Source of the DNA: an uncultured Mucilaginibacter sp.
GTDB taxonomy: Bacteria > Bacteroidota > Bacteroidia > Sphingobacteriales > Sphingobacteriaceae
Direction: 5' to 3'
Length of the DNA: 33,167 nucleotides
Assembly (NCBI RefSeq): GCF_937859865.1
Contig: NZ_CALMAT010000137.1
Span: forward strand, 1 to 33,167
The translations under genes were made by a program, and so were the position numbers. Under the pieces are notes generated by a model that was not told the DNA's origin, searched no databases, and saw only the letters and a program-made list of their open reading frames with translations. This document shows positions 32,182 to 33,167 of this stretch, in pieces (the stretch's first letter is position 1; every line of letters starts with the position of its first letter).

Positions 32182-32206
32182 ATGCTTCTTTTATCGCCCT
32201 AAATTT
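32182..32206 (+). repeat. R25 unit, ATGCTTC subtype
   Basis: Reads ATGCTTCTTTTATCGCCC then TAAATTT. With the unit at 32064 it forms a long-range inverted pair sharing the same rare loop (YCGCCC), which suggests that both came from one copy or one event. Confidence 0.88.
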
Positions 32207-32274
32207 ATTGCAATTTAAATGAAACAGAAGTTATATGGGCAAAGCCAAAAGGCAATTTAAAAATCCTGTAAAAC

Positions 32275-32316
32275 AACAACAGAGGTTGTGTAACTAAACA
32301 CACAACCTCTGTTGTT
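32275..32316 (-). terminator. Strong 17-bp hairpin after the winged-helix gene
   Basis: AACAACAGAGGTTGTGT and ACACAACCTCTGTTGTT pair perfectly around AACTAAAC. It starts 25 bases after the stop codon of the minus-strand gene. There is only a short T-run on the minus-strand exit side (TTGTTTT), so it may be a terminator or an RNA-stabilising stem. Confidence 0.75.
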
Positions 32317-32341
32317 TAAAAAACTAAAAGCTTTTTGCTTT

Positions 32342-32836
32342 TTATTTGGGCAAAGAATATTTGTCTCTTCTGCCTTCTTTAGTTGCTGTTAACAAGCCTC
32401 TTGATTTCAGGTTAGAAAGTACACTTGCAATTTGTTTAAACAATTTATCGCCGTCGCTTTGCGGTTCATATTGAGCCATTGCATTGGCAATGTCCTGTCC
32501 GAAACCTTCGCCGATTTCATTCAAAGCAAATGCAATCTTACCGCCTAAAGATAAGTCTTGGGTATATTCTTTCGGAACTTCCAAAGCTTTCGGGGCCTTT
32601 GGGGTTTTTGCAGGTTTTGCTTCTTTCTTTTTTGCTGGTTTTGCAGCAGTTTCTTTGTCTTCTGCTTGTTCCATCACCGCATCCAAAATATTGTCTTTGG
32701 ATTGCTTGGCCGATTTTGACGGCGAAGCACTGCTAAAAGCATTCAACAAGTCTTCGTACTTTTTAGCCTCTGATTGGATGGTTTTGATCTTATCTTTAAG
32801 ATAAGCAACGATCTCTTTTTCTGTTACGTTTGCCAT
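32342..32836 (-). CDS. Histone-H1-like protein with C-terminal winged helix
   Basis: A 164-residue protein that I cannot assign to a named family. Residues 1-40 predict a coiled coil (EKEIVAYLKDKIKTIQSEAKKYEDLL). Residues 65-87 are a lysine/proline/alanine-rich linker (AKPAKKKEAKPAKTPKAPKA) like those of histone H1-type bacterial proteins. Residues 95-164 look like a winged helix (KIAFALNEIGEGFGQDIANAM, IASVLSNLKSRGLLTATKEG, RDKYSLPK). A dimeric DNA-binding nucleoid or regulatory protein is the best reading. It is monocistronic with a strong hairpin after its end. Confidence 0.7.
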   Translation of the reverse strand: MANVTEKEIVAYLKDKIKTIQSEAKKYEDLLNAFSSASPSKSAKQSKDNILDAVMEQAEDKETAAKPAKKKEAKPAKTPKAPKALEVPKEYTQDLSLGGKIAFALNEIGEGFGQDIANAMAQYEPQSDGDKLFKQIASVLSNLKSRGLLTATKEGRRDKYSLPK

Positions 32837-33078
32837 GTAAAATTGTATGTGAGTTTATAATCAACAATGATAAACAAATTATCAAATCAAAAACTGCCTG
32901 GATGATAAAATTGTTTTTTTTAGGTCAACATAGATAAACAAGCATTGTTTCAATTTAAACAATTAAAAGGTTGTAATAATTGCAGCGTTTACTTGTATGT
33001 CTTTTTTTAAGTTTTAAGTATCAATTATAATATCTAACAGCAGGGTTAAAAAAAGTCAACTTGCTATTTGTTTTTTTA
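32837..33078. other. AT-rich upstream region of the winged-helix gene
   Basis: No gene or R25 unit. The stretch is AT-rich with no palindrome that I can support as an operator, and leads into a MITE copy preceded by TTA. Confidence 0.5.
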
Positions 33079-33167
33079 GAGCCTGTTTAAATTTTGTTAG
33101 CCTTATTTGCCATGCTTCTTTTACCATATAAAATTCATTGTCTTTTTGTGGTTTTTGTGCCCTTAAA
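33079..33167 (+). mobile_element. MITE-like element, left part (cut by window end)
   Basis: Starts GAGCCTGTTTAAATTTTGTTA after TTA (33076-33078) and contains an R25 unit at 33112-33136 (ATGCTTCTTTTACCATA then TAAAATTC). Over its 89 visible bases it differs from the inverted right arm of the element at 26043 at about eight positions. The other end lies outside the window. Confidence 0.85.

Noticed and set aside
1980-33136. R25 units as binding sites of one transcription regulator
   Set aside because: Copies lie at gene ends, within coding sequences and in convergent gaps as often as near promoters, and the loop rather than the flanks varies, which fits a repeat element better.

Overview
This window looks like a chromosomal segment of a Bacteroidota bacterium, most likely from the Chitinophagaceae or a nearby family. 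The evidence is a secreted repeat protein with a gliding-motility type C-terminal domain followed by a PorP/SprF-like outer-membrane partner (type IX secretion), a LytS/LytTR pair with a LiaF-like gene, a DUF1800/DUF1501 pair, few Shine-Dalgarno sites, and promoter-like TTG...TAnnTTTG boxes. No tRNA, rRNA or CRISPR array was recognised.

Layout. 1-2.0 kb: end of a DUF1800 gene and a Tat-exported DUF1501 protein. 2.0-3.3 kb: an AbiE-like nucleotidyltransferase toxin/antitoxin pair with a palindromic operator. 3.4-11.7 kb: housekeeping and transport genes (TMEM220-like protein, ABC exporter, ClC channel with CBS domains, GNAT, M42 peptidase, sugar nucleotidyltransferase, DUF4126, a 31-residue membrane peptide). 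11.8-13.7 kb: an M1 metallopeptidase. 13.8-14.3 kb: a gene-free stretch of hairpins and repeat remnants. 14.3-16.9 kb: a three-gene LiaF-like / histidine kinase / LytTR regulator operon. 17.0-19.3 kb: an Rpn-type nuclease and an AT-rich orphan membrane protein around a MITE-like element. 19.5-21.2 kb: SDR and flippase-like operon. 21.4-24.8 kb: aguB and aguA (agmatine to putrescine) separated by an AT-rich serine hydrolase. 25.0-26.0 kb: a Xre/RES toxin-antitoxin module ending exactly at a second MITE. 26.2-27.5 kb: APC permease. 27.8-32.1 kb: the large secreted repeat protein and its PorP partner. 32.3-32.8 kb: an H1-like winged-helix protein. The window ends inside a third MITE copy.

The most striking signal is not a gene. 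A short interspersed repeat, called R25 here, occurs about 34 times in 33 kb, roughly once per gene. Each unit has a conserved head ATRCTKY (mainly ATGCTTC or ATACTGT), then a small hairpin TTTTA-N4..6-TAAAA with a variable loop, then a weaker tail resembling ATTGGTG. The left edge is sharp and the right edge decays. Units occur singly, as inverted pairs that fold into long hairpins at gene ends, inside 5' leaders, inside the MITE arms, and in frame within genes, where they encode a start codon, part of a signal peptide and apparent short insertions. The architecture (fixed head plus small palindrome, often in inverted doublets) recalls REP/REPIN elements mobilised by RAYT transposases, but the sequence is not one I recognise and no RAYT gene lies in the window.
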